A DNA stretch of 41,050 nt. It comes from an uncultured Pseudomonadota bacterium (GTDB lineage Bacteria; Pseudomonadota; Alphaproteobacteria; Rs-D84). The translations under genes and the position numbers were made by a program. Numbering within the stretch: the stretch's first letter is position 1; each line of letters starts with the position of its first letter. The notes beneath the pieces were generated by a model, which was not told the DNA's origin, ran no database searches, and worked only from the letters and a program-made list of their open reading frames with translations. Shown piece after piece: positions 5,743 to 14,151 of the stretch. Location: the NCBI GenBank assembly GCA_946613885.1, contig CAMOGA010000010.1, positions 1-41,050 on the forward strand, in the 5' to 3' direction.

Positions 5743-8631
5743 ATGTCTGGAAATATAAAAATTCGTGGTGCACGCGAAAATAATCTTAAAAATATTGATT
5801 TAGACCTGCCAAAAAATAAATTGGTGGTGTTGACTGGCGTATCTGGGTCTGGAAAATCATCTTTGGCATTTAATACCATTTATGCCGAAGGTCAACGCAG
5901 ATACGTTGAATCTTTATCTTCATATGCGCGTCAATTTTTAGATATGCAAAAGAAACCAGACGTTGATTTAATCGAAGGTTTATCCCCGGCAATTTCTATT
6001 GAACAAAAAACTACTTCGAAAAATCCACGTTCTACGGTTGGGACTGTGACGGAAATCTATGATTATTTGCGTTTGTTGTGGGCGCGTGTGGGGATACCAT
6101 ATTCACCTGTGACAGGTTTGCCAATAAAATCGCAAACAATTGCAGAAATGGTTGAATGGACACTAAAAATCCCCCATGGTGTTAAATTTTTCATAATGGC
6201 ACCCATGGTTCGCGATCGCAAAGGTGAATATAAAAAAGAAATCGCTTTTTTAATTAAACAGGGTTATCAGCGCGCAATTGTTGATGGAACGGTATATGAT
6301 TTATCGTCTGTGCCACCATTGGACAAGAATAAAAAACACAATATCATGGTTATAATTGACCGTGTTGCAATGCCAAACGACGATTTGTCGGGTGATGATT
6401 TGGATGAATTTAAATCACGCCTGTATGCATCGTTCGAGGCATCTTTGCGTTTGGTTCCTGGCGCGGTTATTGTCCACAGGTTAGACACAAACGAAGATTC
6501 TTTGTATTCACAAGAATACGCGTGTCCTGTATCTGGGTTTACCGTACCAAAGATTGAACCACGTTTGTTTTCTTTTAATGCACCAATTGGCGCATGCAGC
6601 GAATGCGATGGTTTGGGTGTTCAAATGAATATATCGCCCGATTTGGTTGTCCCAGACCCATCAAAATCTATATTGGGTGGCGCAATCGCACCATGGTCAC
6701 GTGGCGGTATGTTAAGTCAATATGATAATGTATTGGATGCTTTACATAAAAAATATAAAATTCCATTGTCTAAACCATGGCATACCTTATCAGACCAAGA
6801 TAAACATATTGTATTGTATGGTACTGGTGACGAACCAATTCGTATAAATTGGAATGGGTATATCTATGAAAAACCGTACGAAGGCGTAATTCCAAATCTG
6901 GAACGCCGTTTACGTGAATCGGAATCTGAATCAACACGTGCAGAATTATCAAAATATCAATCTGAAAAACCATGTCCGGCATGTCATGGTAAACGTCTGA
7001 ATATTCAGGCATTATGTATCAAAATAAACAACTGTGATATTATGGATGTATGCGATATGAGCATTGATGAATCTTTGCGCTGGTTCACGGATTTACCAAA
7101 TCATTTAACCAACAAAGAAAACGAAATCGCATCAATGGTATTGCGTGAAATAACCTCGCGTTTGTTTTTCTTGCAAAACGTGGGTTTGGGTTATTTGACT
7201 CTGTCACGTATGGCAGGAACGTTGTCTGGGGGCGAAGCGCAACGTATCAGATTGGCATCCCAAATCGGCAGTGGTTTATCCGGGGTTTTATATGTATTGG
7301 ACGAACCGTCTATTGGATTACATCAAAGTGATAACGACAAATTAATCGATACATTAAAGATGTTGCGTGATAAAGATAATACTGTGATTGTCGTTGAACA
7401 CGATGAAGATATGATGCGTGCCGCAGATTATTTGGTTGATATTGGACGTGGTGCGGGTATAAACGGTGGTAATGTTATTGCACATGGAACACCAGCCCAG
7501 GTCATAAAAAATCCTGATTCTTTAACAGGTCAATATTTATCGGGAAAGCGAAAAATAGAAGTTCCCAAGAAACGCAGACCTGGAAACGGTAAATTCATCA
7601 GAATCGAAGGTGCGCGTGAAAATAATCTGAAAAATATTAATGTCGATTTTCCGTTGGGTAAATTTATCGCATTGACGGGTGTGTCTGGGTCTGGAAAATC
7701 CACGTTGTTATTAGATACACTATATCCGGCAATTATGCGTGTGTTATATAATTCAAAACTGGAAATGGGCGCACACGATATTATACGTGGTATGGAAAAT
7801 ATCGACAAAGTCGTAGATATAGACCAATCCCCAATTGGACGCAGTCCACGCAGTAATCCTGCAACGTATGTGGGGGTGTTTAATAATATTCGTGATTTCT
7901 TTGCAAATTTACCAGAAGCCAAAACACGCGGATATGACGCAGGACGTTTTTCGTTCAATGTCAAAGGCGGCAGATGCGAGGCATGTCAGGGTGACGGTCA
8001 AATCAAAATTGAAATGAATTTCTTGGCAGATATCTATGTTGAATGCGATAAATGCCATGGTCAGCGTTATAATGACGAAACGTTGGCTGTAAAATACAAA
8101 GGTAAATCAATCGCAGATGTATTGAACATGACGGTTGAAGAGGCATATCGTTTCTTTATTAACGTCCCACAAATTGCGCGTAAATTGGAATTGTTAAAAC
8201 GTGTTGGTTTGGATTATATTAAATTGGGACAGAGTTCTTTGGATTTATCAGGTGGCGAAGCACAACGTATAAAATTATCCAAAGAATTGGCGGCACGCAG
8301 TACCGGACAAACAATATATATTTTGGATGAACCAACCACCGGATTACATTTTGAAGATATAAAATCGTTGCTGTCTGTGTTGCACGAATTTGTTGACCAA
8401 GGAAACACTGTTATTGTTATCGAACATAATCTGGAAGTTATTAAAACAGCCGATTGGATTATCGATTTGGGACCAAATGGTGGTGCCGGCGGTGGACGTG
8501 TTGTTGCCACTGGAACCCCAGAAGATATTGTTAAAAACCCAGAATCTTTGACTGGAAAATATTTGAAAAAGTATCTGGACAAACCAGAAAAACCAAATAA
8601 AATAAAAACTAAGGCCAAAACAGAAAAATAA
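5743..8631 (+). CDS. uvrA: Excinuclease ABC subunit A
   Basis: A 962-residue UvrA, normal length. It is the damage-scanning ATPase of nucleotide excision repair and loads UvrB at lesions. Visible features: N-terminal REN-NLKNI then Walker [10 protein letters not shown] (residues 32-40); the UvrB-binding/insertion domain; a first zinc site made of CSECDGLGV and CPACHGKR; the signature [12 protein letters not shown] and Walker [15 protein letters not shown] of ATPase I; the second Walker [12 protein letters not shown]; a second zinc module [16 protein letters not shown] ... CDKCHGQRY; and [11 protein letters not shown] with [13 protein letters not shown]. No motif is missing. It is followed 11 nt later by the M-domain gene, probably in one transcript. 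Confidence 0.97.
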   Translation: MSGNIKIRGARENNLKNIDLDLPKNKLVVLTGVSGSGKSSLAFNTIYAEGQRRYVESLSSYARQFLDMQKKPDVDLIEGLSPAISIEQKTTSKNPRSTVGTVTEIYDYLRLLWARVGIPYSPVTGLPIKSQTIAEMVEWTLKIPHGVKFFIMAPMVRDRKGEYKKEIAFLIKQGYQRAIVDGTVYDLSSVPPLDKNKKHNIMVIIDRVAMPNDDLSGDDLDEFKSRLYASFEASLRLVPGAVIVHRLDTNEDSLYSQEYACPVSGFTVPKIEPRLFSFNAPIGACSECDGLGVQMNISPDLVVPDPSKSILGGAIAPWSRGGMLSQYDNVLDALHKKYKIPLSKPWHTLSDQDKHIVLYGTGDEPIRINWNGYIYEKPYEGVIPNLERRLRESESESTRAELSKYQSEKPCPACHGKRLNIQALCIKINNCDIMDVCDMSIDESLRWFTDLPNHLTNKENEIASMVLREITSRLFFLQNVGLGYLTLSRMAGTLSGGEAQRIRLASQIGSGLSGVLYVLDEPSIGLHQSDNDKLIDTLKMLRDKDNTVIVVEHDEDMMRAADYLVDIGRGAGINGGNVIAHGTPAQVIKNPDSLTGQYLSGKRKIEVPKKRRPGNGKFIRIEGARENNLKNINVDFPLGKFIALTGVSGSGKSTLLLDTLYPAIMRVLYNSKLEMGAHDIIRGMENIDKVVDIDQSPIGRSPRSNPATYVGVFNNIRDFFANLPEAKTRGYDAGRFSFNVKGGRCEACQGDGQIKIEMNFLADIYVECDKCHGQRYNDETLAVKYKGKSIADVLNMTVEEAYRFFINVPQIARKLELLKRVGLDYIKLGQSSLDLSGGEAQRIKLSKELAARSTGQTIYILDEPTTGLHFEDIKSLLSVLHEFVDQGNTVIVIEHNLEVIKTADWIIDLGPNGGAGGGRVVATGTPEDIVKNPESLTGKYLKKYLDKPEKPNKIKTKAKTEK

Positions 8632-8642
8632 AGGAGTAAGAA

Positions 8643-9164
8643 ATGTTCGGATTCATAAAAAAGAAAAAAGCAGAAACAACAAGTCAACAAAATAATGAAA
8701 TGGCAGATTTGGAAAAAGAAGCCGCAAAAATGCCATCTGGTATGAAGGAATTGACAGAACGCATGATGTCTGGACAATTTGATATGAACGATATGTTGGC
8801 ACAATTGAAACAGATTAAAAAAATGAGTAATTTTAGTGGCTTGTTAAAAATAGTTCCGGGTATGTCTGGTGCGGTCGCCGCCATGAAGGAAAAAATCAAA
8901 GATGGCAGTGTTGATGCACAAATTAAAATACTGGAAGCCATGACAACAGAAGAACGCGCAGACCCAGAAAAGATTTTTGCCAATGCGAAAAATCGTATCG
9001 CAGAAACCGCAGGTTGCACAGTGCGCGATGTTGAACATATTATAAAACAATATTTAAATATGAAACGTCAAATGGCGATGATTCAACGTATGGGGGGAAT
9101 GGAGGCCGTCATGCAACGTATGCAACAACAGGGTGGATTTCCAGGAACACCGGGGGCAAAATAA
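8643..9164 (+). CDS. Stand-alone SRP54/Ffh M-domain protein (no GTPase domain)
   Basis: A 173-residue protein resembling only the C-terminal methionine-rich M domain of Ffh. Residues ~36-60 (ERMMSGQFDMNDMLAQLKQIKKM) match the Ffh linker/first M helix. Later segments match the 4.5S RNA-binding helix-turn-helix (MTTEERADPEKI, then AKNRIAETAGCTVRDVEHIIKQY), followed by a Met/Gln-rich tail (about 136-165). The NG GTPase domain that should precede it is absent: the upstream DNA is intact uvrA. The start has a strong AAAGGAG ribosome binding site. It may be one part of a split Ffh or an accessory SRP-RNA or signal-sequence binder. Its stop overlaps the next ATG (TAATG), implying translational coupling. 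Confidence 0.8.
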   Translation: MFGFIKKKKAETTSQQNNEMADLEKEAAKMPSGMKELTERMMSGQFDMNDMLAQLKQIKKMSNFSGLLKIVPGMSGAVAAMKEKIKDGSVDAQIKILEAMTTEERADPEKIFANAKNRIAETAGCTVRDVEHIIKQYLNMKRQMAMIQRMGGMEAVMQRMQQQGGFPGTPGAK

Positions 9165-9523
9165 TGAAAAAGGCAACACCAATATCTGTGTCTGATTGTA
9201 TTGAGGTATATGATGCCCAGGGTCATTATATCGGGGAATCACAAGTGATTGTCGAGTTTCGTGGCAGATGTATTCCGCGTATGATTTTTGGTGATACGTA
9301 TGTTTCTTTACCACGTGTGCGTGGGGGAAATATTTATCATATAAATTATATGCACGATTCAGATATATCAGTGATTGACTACAGATTTAATAATACACTG
9401 TTTAGAAACCGATTAAAAACCAGTGAAAGATTTAGAAACAAAATATTAAAACAGATTATGAAACAAGAAATCAAAGATGCTGTTTCCACAATCAAGAGCA
9501 AATACAATGAAAAACAAAAATAA
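9164..9523 (+). CDS. Hypothetical protein, tandem paralog A
   Basis: A 119-residue protein I do not recognise. It begins MKKATPISVSDCIEVYDAQG, has a central beta-rich part with basic residues, then DISVIDYRFNNTLFRNRL and a Lys-rich helical C-terminus. There is no signal peptide or membrane segment. It starts inside the stop codon of the M-domain gene (TAATG) and its 3' end overlaps the next gene by 17 nt. The opening (SVSDC-x-x-VYD) and the later ISVI-[DE]-Y block recur in the downstream neighbour, so the two are diverged tandem duplicates. Confidence 0.7.
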   Translation: MKKATPISVSDCIEVYDAQGHYIGESQVIVEFRGRCIPRMIFGDTYVSLPRVRGGNIYHINYMHDSDISVIDYRFNNTLFRNRLKTSERFRNKILKQIMKQEIKDAVSTIKSKYNEKQK

Positions 9524-9920
9524 AATAAATCCGATACCTGTTTCTGTATCACACTGTATGCCTGTTTATAACAAGGGTAAAATAAAAGGGTGGAACGTTT
9601 ATTTGAAATACAGTGGTAATTTATCTATAAATTCAGAAAATATACAAAAATGGCAGGATTTGTTTGATAAAAACCCGTCGTTATTACAAAAAAATCCTTT
9701 TTACTATAATATGTTGCATCCTGTATTAGATAAAGATGTTATTCTGCCAGATTCAAAACATCTGACCGGATGTTTCAAATATGACCCAGAAAATAATATA
9801 TCGGTTATTGAATATGGATGGCGTGACGGCATATTTGGTTGTGGCGCAGAACGTGCGTGGAATTTTAGATTAAAAATGTTAGGCCTGATAAACAAAAAGC
9901 AAAATGAAAATATTAAATAA
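9507..9920 (+). CDS. Hypothetical protein, tandem paralog B
   Basis: A 137-residue protein of unknown function related to the preceding gene: IPVSVSHCMPVYNKGK corresponds to ISVSDCIEVYDAQGH, and NNISVIEYGWRDGIFG to SDISVIDYRFNNTLFR. It has an inserted ~40-residue stretch (NIQKWQDLFDKNPSLLQKNPF). The start at 9507 is preferred to an upstream in-frame ATG (9477) because it is preceded by AAGAG and gives alignment with the paralog. It overlaps the upstream gene by 17 nt and the downstream rlmE also by 17 nt, so the block uvrA to rlmE is probably a single operon. Confidence 0.7.
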   Translation: MKNKNKINPIPVSVSHCMPVYNKGKIKGWNVYLKYSGNLSINSENIQKWQDLFDKNPSLLQKNPFYYNMLHPVLDKDVILPDSKHLTGCFKYDPENNISVIEYGWRDGIFGCGAERAWNFRLKMLGLINKKQNENIK

Positions 9921-10557
9921 GAAAATTGCATCGCATAAATCTTCTGCTGCCTGGATTCAACGTCAGGCAGATGATCCATATGTGGCGCGTGCGCATCGTG
10001 ATGGTTATCGTGCGCGTGCAGCATACAAGATTATCGAAATGAACGAAAAATACCATTTTTTCAAAAATGGTCAGGTTGTTGTTGATTTGGGGGCTGCACC
10101 GGGTTCTTGGTCGCAATATGTGGCGCGTGAATTTCCAAAATCAAAAATTTTTGCGATGGATTTATTAGAAATCAAACCAATTGTTGGTGTTGAATTTTAT
10201 CAGGGGGATTTTACATCTGATGTGGCATTACAATGGTTAAATGAAAAGTTAAATTTAACCGATGAATCTGGCGGCACAGTTGATGTAGTAATGTCTGATA
10301 TGGCGCCAAACACGGTTGGACATAAAAAAACAGACCATTTACGTCAAATGGTATTGTTGGAATATGCGCTGGATTTTGCATTGCATGCCTTAAAGATTGG
10401 CGGAACATTTGTTGCTAAATCTTTTACTGGCGGTACAACAAACGATTTAGTAAAACAAATCAAAGAACATTTTACAGATGTGCATTATATCAAACCGCCG
10501 TCTTCACGCAAAGATAGTGTGGAAATGTTCGTTGTTGCAACAGGATTTCGGGGATAA
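9904..10557 (+). CDS. rlmE: 23S rRNA (uridine-2'-O)-methyltransferase RlmE (FtsJ/RrmJ)
   Basis: A 217-residue Rossmann methyltransferase, standard length, that methylates the 2'-O of U2552 (E. coli numbering) in the ribosomal A-loop. The RAAYKIIE segment carries Lys42. The SAM-binding motif is VVVDLGAAPGSWSQ (58-71). MSDMAPN holds Asp132, AKSFTGG holds Lys172 and SVEMFVVATGF holds Glu207, completing the K-D-K-E tetrad. It overlaps the preceding small gene by 17 nt. In many bacteria rlmE neighbours ftsH; that is not the case here. Confidence 0.95.
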   Translation: MKILNKKIASHKSSAAWIQRQADDPYVARAHRDGYRARAAYKIIEMNEKYHFFKNGQVVVDLGAAPGSWSQYVAREFPKSKIFAMDLLEIKPIVGVEFYQGDFTSDVALQWLNEKLNLTDESGGTVDVVMSDMAPNTVGHKKTDHLRQMVLLEYALDFALHALKIGGTFVAKSFTGGTTNDLVKQIKEHFTDVHYIKPPSSRKDSVEMFVVATGFRG

Positions 10558-10595
10558 GAGAGAGAATAATTTTAGAACCGAAAAAGGATTAAGTC

Positions 10596-11144
10596 ATGAA
10601 AAAATTTTTATATAATTTAAGAATAAATATGTTGAACAGATTGCTGGCAAAAATACAAAAAGATGCACCCAATCAGCAAGATTTTGAAAATGTTATTCCA
10701 GATAATTCTGAAAACGCAGTAATTGCATGGGATAAAGTCACAAAATTATCAGAAGAATTAAATGATTCCAGATGGAATTTCCCAATATACACAGATACAA
10801 CAAAACTGTTGCCTGGATTTATAGTTTACGTTGTTGGTAAACGGGCACCAACTGCGGAAAAACCATATGTCACATATAAACCAGAACCACGTGTTGTTTC
10901 ATCAATTCATGACAGTGGTGTTAACGGTGGAACCGTGTTTTTCACATACACACATCAGGTTGTTAAACAAATGAGTTTTAACAATAAAAACGAACCTGAA
11001 TTTGAAATCGTTTCCGAAGAAGATGTTATTAATTCACCACTTACCAAAGGTCATGCGGAATATATTTGTAATTTGTTAAATCTACAATCAAAACGCTTGT
11101 ATGAAAAACAATTGGCTAAAATGAACAAAACAAGACAAAAATAA
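10596..11144 (+). CDS. Hypothetical protein (182 residues)
   Basis: I do not recognise this protein. It has a basic N-terminus (MKKFLYNLRINMLNRLLAKI), an acidic/asparagine-rich stretch, then a beta-rich middle (LLPGFIVYVVGKRAP ... VVSSIHDSG) and a helical, Lys-rich C-terminus. There is no lipobox and no convincing transmembrane helix. AAAAGGA lies 8-9 nt upstream of the ATG. It is 38 nt downstream of rlmE and probably the last gene of that operon, because a strong terminator follows directly. Confidence 0.65.
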   Translation: MKKFLYNLRINMLNRLLAKIQKDAPNQQDFENVIPDNSENAVIAWDKVTKLSEELNDSRWNFPIYTDTTKLLPGFIVYVVGKRAPTAEKPYVTYKPEPRVVSSIHDSGVNGGTVFFTYTHQVVKQMSFNNKNEPEFEIVSEEDVINSPLTKGHAEYICNLLNLQSKRLYEKQLAKMNKTRQK

Positions 11145-11167
11145 AAATGCCCAACTGGGCATTTTTT
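11144..11167. terminator. Bidirectional terminator between convergent genes
   Basis: AAAATGCCC-AACT-GGGCATTTT hairpin with a T-run. It separates the 182-residue ORF from rnhA and can act on both strands. The same ATGCCC/GGGCAT stem is reused after tRNA-Ser and after the 734-1546 gene. Confidence 0.8.
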
Positions 11168-11596
11168 TTATTTATACGATTCTGCCGCCCCACGTGCCAA
11201 ATCATCAACGCGTTCATTAAATTCTTCGCCATTATGACCGCGAACCCAAACCCAATGAATTTTCTTTATTGATACTAATTCGTCCAATTGTTGCCATAAT
11301 TCCACGTTTTTCACAGGTTTTTTATCGGCAGTTTTCCAACCATTTTTTTTCCAGTTTTTTATCCAAGATTGCATGCCGTTTTTTACATATTGGCTGTCAG
11401 TATGTATTTCAATTTCATCGTGCTTTTTCGCAGCGGTCAATGCGCGAATAACAGCGGTTAATTCCATTTTATTATTTGTAGTATTTTTTTCACCGCCACA
11501 ACGTTCTGCGATGTTTTTCCCATCTGTTGCCAAAAAACCCCAACCACCGGGGCCAGGATTTCCTAAACAACTGCCATCTGTCCATATTTTTATCAT
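11168..11596 (-). CDS. rnhA: Ribonuclease HI
   Basis: A 142-residue RNase HI, which cleaves the RNA strand of RNA/DNA hybrids. The start MIKIWTDGSCLGNPGPGGWG carries Asp7. The other carboxylates are Glu45 (NKMELTAVI), Asp67 (IHTDSQYV) and Asp131 (NERVDDLAR); with His121 in the flexible loop (VRGHNGEEFNE) the D-E-D-D site is complete. It includes the basic handle region KNWKKNGWKTADKK. Length matches the family once the upstream codons to 11653, which run into the divergent promoter, are dropped. AAAAGGA sits about 11 nt before the ATG. Confidence 0.95.
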   Translation of the reverse strand: MIKIWTDGSCLGNPGPGGWGFLATDGKNIAERCGGEKNTTNNKMELTAVIRALTAAKKHDEIEIHTDSQYVKNGMQSWIKNWKKNGWKTADKKPVKNVELWQQLDELVSIKKIHWVWVRGHNGEEFNERVDDLARGAAESYK

Positions 11597-11618
11597 TTTT
11601 TTATGAATCCTTTTGTGA

Positions 11619-11624
11619 TATAAT
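11619..11624 (+). promoter_or_regulatory. -10 element of the transketolase gene (leaderless)
   Basis: GATATAAT only 8 nt before the ATG at 11633, with no Shine-Dalgarno sequence. The same TGTGATATAAT string occurs upstream of the ftsB-like gene (minus strand) and of the 14152 gene. Confidence 0.45.
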
Positions 11625-11632
11625 ATCATAAA

Positions 11633-13408
11633 ATGAAATTTAATGCCAAACAATTACAACAGATGTCTAACACAGTGCGCGCAAACGCATTGGGTGCGGT
11701 GTTATCTGCACATTCTGGACATGTTGGAATCATTTTAGACGCATCAGAAATAATAACATGCATCTTTGCAAACCATTTGCGTCGTGGAATTGACCGATTC
11801 GTTTTATCGTGTGGACATGGTTCGGCATTGTTATATTCGGTGTTAAAATTGGCTGGATATAAAATTGGTAAATTGAATACATTTCGTAAATTTGGTGGAT
11901 TGCCCGGACATCCTGAATATGGAATTGATGGCGTTGACGCAACAACTGGGCCGTTGGGTTTGGGGGTTGGCAATGCGGTTGGTTTGGCATTATCCCAGAA
12001 AATTCGTGGTATTCGTGCGCACACATACACTATTGTTTCTGACGGCGATTTGATGGAGGGCGTATCATTTGAATCCTTGGCATTTGCCGGCCGATACAAT
12101 TTGAATAATTTAATAATATTATGGGATGATAATCGGTTGTCTATTGATGGCATTGCCCAAACAGATATTGATATAAACGCGCGTATGCGTGCAATGGGAT
12201 TTAATGTAATGTCTGTGCGTGGAAATGATATCGCTTCAATTGAACACGCACTGGAACGTGCAAAAAAATCAAACGCCCCCGTGTTTATTCAATGCAGAAA
12301 TATTTTGGGGCGCGGTTCATCTTTGGCGAATAATTCACGTGCGCATGGTTTTGCGTTATCTGATACAGAGATGTTGGAATTAATTTCAAAGAACACAAAT
12401 TCTGACGGTTTACATTTATGGAATTTGGTTGGAAAACGTCCAATTGCCCAGAAAATATGTGCGGTACCTGTATTGCCACGTGTAAAAATTCCAAAGATAC
12501 CAGATAATATTTCTACGCGTGAATTGTCTGGAATATATCTGGATTTATTAATGCGCGCAGGTGTTGATTTAATTACTGGGTCGGCAGATTTGGCGGATAA
12601 TACACGGGTAAAAACATCTGTATCGCGTGATATAACATCAAAGAATTTTGATGGAAATTATATAAATTATGGTGTGCGCGAACATGCAATGGCGGCAATA
12701 ATGAACGGTATGGCGGCGGATGGATTACGCGCGGTGGGTTCTACATTTTTAGTATTTTCAGATTATATGCGCCCATCAATCAGGATTGCGGCAATGTCTG
12801 GATTACCAGTGATTTATGTTTTTTCACACGACAGTGTTTGTGTTGGTCAAGATGGGCCAACGCATCAACCGATTGAACAGTTGCCATCTTTGCGTTTGAT
12901 ACCCGAATTAAATGTTTTTCGGCCGTGTAATATGGCTGAGGTTGCGTATGCATGGAATACAGCAATTTGTGATATAAAACATCCATCTGCGATAATTTTA
13001 TCGCGTCAGAAATTCAGACAAATTCAATCGCCAAACGATTCAGAAATGGACCGCGGCGGGTATGTTATTTATCCGGCACGTTCAGGTCGTGCAAAAACAA
13101 CAATTATTGCCACAGGGGCTGAGGTTTCATTGGCGGTGGAAATCGCATCACGTTTTAAAAATGTTCAGGTTGTATCCATGTTAAATGTTTCACAATTCCG
13201 TGCCCAGGACAATGTCTATAAAAACAAAGTTTTGCGCGGATGTGTTGTCGCGATTGAGGCTTCATCTCCATCGCCATGGTTTGAATTTGCGGATGCAGTA
13301 ATCGGAATTGATAAATTTGGTGCATCTGGGGATGGTGATGTTGTTTACAGAGAATATGGATTTAATATTGATAAAATAATAAATGAAATAAAAAATTACA
13401 TACAATAA
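11633..13408 (+). CDS. Transketolase (compact, divergent)
   Basis: A 591-residue thiamine-diphosphate enzyme that transfers two-carbon ketol units in the non-oxidative pentose phosphate pathway. The N-terminal half shows the HSGHVG site (canonical NSGHPG), VLSCGHGSALLYS, GLPGHPEYG, TTGPLGLGVGNAVG, and the TPP/Mg motif VSDGDLMEG ... LIILWDDNRLSIDG. The central Pyr domain has GVREHAMAAIMNGMA (catalytic Glu) and SVCVGQDGPTHQPIEQ, and the C-terminal domain ends in AIEASSPSPW ... DKFGASG. It is about 70 residues shorter than typical transketolases, but all cofactor motifs are present. It could also be a related DXS-like enzyme, though TKT fits better. Stop and next ATG overlap (TAATG). Confidence 0.85.
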   Translation: MKFNAKQLQQMSNTVRANALGAVLSAHSGHVGIILDASEIITCIFANHLRRGIDRFVLSCGHGSALLYSVLKLAGYKIGKLNTFRKFGGLPGHPEYGIDGVDATTGPLGLGVGNAVGLALSQKIRGIRAHTYTIVSDGDLMEGVSFESLAFAGRYNLNNLIILWDDNRLSIDGIAQTDIDINARMRAMGFNVMSVRGNDIASIEHALERAKKSNAPVFIQCRNILGRGSSLANNSRAHGFALSDTEMLELISKNTNSDGLHLWNLVGKRPIAQKICAVPVLPRVKIPKIPDNISTRELSGIYLDLLMRAGVDLITGSADLADNTRVKTSVSRDITSKNFDGNYINYGVREHAMAAIMNGMAADGLRAVGSTFLVFSDYMRPSIRIAAMSGLPVIYVFSHDSVCVGQDGPTHQPIEQLPSLRLIPELNVFRPCNMAEVAYAWNTAICDIKHPSAIILSRQKFRQIQSPNDSEMDRGGYVIYPARSGRAKTTIIATGAEVSLAVEIASRFKNVQVVSMLNVSQFRAQDNVYKNKVLRGCVVAIEASSPSPWFEFADAVIGIDKFGASGDGDVVYREYGFNIDKIINEIKNYIQ

Positions 13409-14112
13409 TGTCTGCTGAAAATGTTTTTACTTTATCAAACGGGGAACAAATACCGGTAATAATTGAAAACCGCCGTGGTGTTCGTAATGTGACTTTGCGA
13501 CCTAAATTAAATCCTGTGCGTGAAATACATATATCAAAGCCATGGTTAACATCAAACAGTTTTGTTTTGAAATTTTTAGAATCCAAACGTAAATGGATAG
13601 AACATATTTTTGATAAAGCCCCAACCAAAGAAAAAATAAAACCGGATATGACAATTGAAATATTGGGACGAAATGTCAAATTGATTCATGATACAACAAT
13701 GCGTGGGAATTGTTATGTTAATGAAGAAAAAACAATTTTATGTATTGGGGGCGGGGCAGATATGTTTGAACGCCGCGCGCGTGATTTTATAAAAAATGAA
13801 TTATTAACAGAAATTAAAAAGATTATAAAAACCACACCACGTAAATATTGGCCGACACGAATAACATTGCGTGATACAACTTCGCGATGGGGGTCATGTT
13901 CAACAACAGGCAATATGTCTTTTTCGTGGCGATTGGCATTTGCACCATACGAAGTAATGCGATATGTCGTTATGCACGAATTATCACATCGTGAACATAT
14001 GGATCATTCGGCTGAATTTTGGGCGACAGTATCAGAACTGTATGGATTTGGTGTAGAACGTGCAAAAAGATGGTTAACAAAAAACGGTCAACATTTGCAT
14101 AAATACTTTTAA
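13408..14112 (+). CDS. YgjP/WrbP-type zinc metallopeptidase (DUF45)
   Basis: A 234-residue protein of the YgjP family (PF01863-type). The N-terminal beta region has RGVRNVTLRPKLNPVREIHI, followed by the SKRKWIEHI segment typical of this family. The conserved block RDTTSRWGSCSTTGNMSFSW precedes the gluzincin motif H190-E-L-S-H194, and His200 in MDHSAEFW is the third ligand. Most members are cytosolic; some are UTP pyrophosphatases or accessory to restriction systems, so the substrate is unclear. The ATG overlaps the transketolase stop codon, implying coupled translation. Confidence 0.85.
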   Translation: MSAENVFTLSNGEQIPVIIENRRGVRNVTLRPKLNPVREIHISKPWLTSNSFVLKFLESKRKWIEHIFDKAPTKEKIKPDMTIEILGRNVKLIHDTTMRGNCYVNEEKTILCIGGGADMFERRARDFIKNELLTEIKKIIKTTPRKYWPTRITLRDTTSRWGSCSTTGNMSFSWRLAFAPYEVMRYVVMHELSHREHMDHSAEFWATVSELYGFGVERAKRWLTKNGQHLHKYF

Positions 14113-14123
14113 TGTGATATAAT
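14095..14123 (+). promoter_or_regulatory. Promoter of the first secreted Cys-rich gene
   Basis: TTGCAT (14095-14100), 17 nt, TATAAT (14118-14123). The -35 lies within the end of the YgjP-like gene. A good ribosome binding site (AGAAAGGAAAC) precedes the ATG at 14152. Confidence 0.55.
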
Positions 14124-14151
14124 AACAATATTGTAAGAAAGGAAACGAGAA

